Source: Lachnospiraceae bacterium
GTDB taxonomy: Bacteria > Bacillota > Clostridia > Lachnospirales > Lachnospiraceae
DNA: 6,099 nucleotides
Assembly: GCA_009774155.1 (NCBI GenBank)
Contig: VSNE01000173.1
Location: forward strand, 1 to 6,099
Reading direction: 5' to 3'
The position numbers were made by a program, and so were the translations under genes. Of the stretch, positions 5,689 to 6,099 are shown in pieces (the first letter of the stretch is position 1; each line of letters starts with the position of its first letter). The notes under the pieces are model-generated. The model ran no database searches and was not told the origin of the DNA. It saw only the letters and a list, made by a program, of their open reading frames with translations.

Positions 5689-5958
5689 ATGGGTGCATAT
5701 CGGGAACAACTGTTAAGAGAAACCTACGGAAGCAAAAGTCCTCAGATCTATGGACAGAAGGAGGAAGAACCTTCCGGAACGCTGTCCATGTTTAAATTAA
5801 AGTTCACGATCTGTCTGTTTTTATTTGCAGGCTTTGCATATTTGAGCCTGACCGGAAGCAGCTTCTGCAATGTAACGGCAGATCAGATTGTGGAGGCGGT
5901 AACAAACGAGGACTTGTACATACAGCTTTCAGAGCTGGGTTTTATGGAGCATCCATAA
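5689..5958 (+). CDS. Small single-span membrane protein of unknown function
   Basis: An 89-residue protein that I do not recognise. Residues 1-38 are hydrophilic and mixed-charge, including an acidic KEEEPSG stretch and a basic MFKLK just before the membrane. Residues about 39-57 (FTICLFLFAGFAYLSLTGS) form one hydrophobic helix. Residues 58-89 are short and acidic, with Cys60 and a predicted helix around ADQIVEAVTNEDLYIQL. The basic residues before the span predict an inside N-terminus and an outside C-terminus. The long N-terminal region argues against a cleavable signal peptide, and no lipobox is present. AGAGG-like AGAGG at 5676-5680 lies 8 nt before the ATG. The gene starts 76 nt after hisIE, with no terminator between, and the strong terminator lies 35 nt after its stop, so it is probably the last gene of the his transcript. 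A link to histidine metabolism is not shown by the sequence. Confidence 0.7.
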   Translation: MGAYREQLLRETYGSKSPQIYGQKEEEPSGTLSMFKLKFTICLFLFAGFAYLSLTGSSFCNVTADQIVEAVTNEDLYIQLSELGFMEHP

Positions 5959-5993
5959 AAAGGCTTAACCATTTCCCGGCTCATGTGACAGCC

Positions 5994-6027
5994 AAAGGCG
6001 CCGGCTGACAGTCCGGCGCCTTTTTTT
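5994..6027 (+). terminator. Intrinsic terminator ending the his transcript
   Basis: An 11-bp stem (5994-6004 with 6013-6023) contains eight consecutive G-C pairs (GGCGCCGG with CCGGCGCC). It closes an 8-nt loop and runs into seven T residues at 6021-6027. The upstream arm is preceded by only three A residues, so it should work mainly on the + strand. It lies 35 nt after the small membrane protein gene and is the only strong terminator seen in the window. Confidence 0.93.
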
Positions 6028-6078
6028 CATTGTATAGAAATTACGGTACGGCCGGGGTTCTGTATGCATTTATAAGGT

Positions 6079-6084
6079 TATAAT
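6079..6084 (+). promoter_or_regulatory. Possible -10 box for a gene beyond the window
   Basis: TATAAT occurs in AT-rich sequence after the terminator. The best upstream match to a -35 box (TTCTGT, 6058-6063, 15-bp spacer) is poor, and there is no TG extension. The window ends too soon to see the gene it might serve. The rest of 6028-6099 shows no coding sequence or structured RNA that I can support. Confidence 0.25.
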
Positions 6085-6099
6085 AAAAAAATCTTGAAA

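Overview
The window holds most of a histidine biosynthesis operon, all on the + strand, from a Gram-positive anaerobe of the class Clostridia. A Lachnospiraceae-type gut bacterium is the best guess. Reasons: RecU is a Firmicutes-type Holliday junction resolvase; HisG is the short form paired with HisZ; Shine-Dalgarno sequences are strong and AG-rich; genes are tightly packed; base composition is moderate. The genus cannot be fixed from the sequence alone.

Layout. Positions 7-546 encode RecU, probably complete, although only six bases precede its start. A near-perfect sigma-A promoter (TTGACA, 16 bp spacer, TGATATAAT) begins inside the last codons of recU and should drive the his genes through a leader of about 60 nt. 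The operon then reads hisZ (634-1824), hisG (1821-2456, 4-nt overlap), hisD (2479-3780), hisB (3782-4369, 1-nt gap) and a long hisIE-type gene (4371-5612, 1-nt gap). A small gene for a single-span membrane protein of unknown function follows (5689-5958). A strong intrinsic terminator closes the unit at 5994-6027. The last 72 bases carry no gene, only a weak promoter-like -10 for whatever lies downstream.

How the genes work together. HisG with HisZ condenses ATP and PRPP. The HisE and HisI domains of the last enzyme hydrolyse PR-ATP to PR-AMP and open its ring to ProFAR. HisB dehydrates imidazoleglycerol phosphate, and HisD oxidises histidinol to histidine. hisC, hisH, hisA, a catalytic hisF and a histidinol-phosphate phosphatase are absent from this window and would have to be elsewhere if the pathway is complete.

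The most interesting feature is the N-terminal half of the HisIE protein. About 205 residues align along their length with HisF, the TIM-barrel synthase subunit. However, the catalytic Asp11 is Pro, loop 1 is mostly deleted, the phosphate-binding glycines are altered, the second catalytic Asp appears lost, and the beta5-beta6 region is collapsed. It looks like a decayed HisF fused to an intact HisI-HisE, located where hisF usually sits in his operons. Its present role is unknown.
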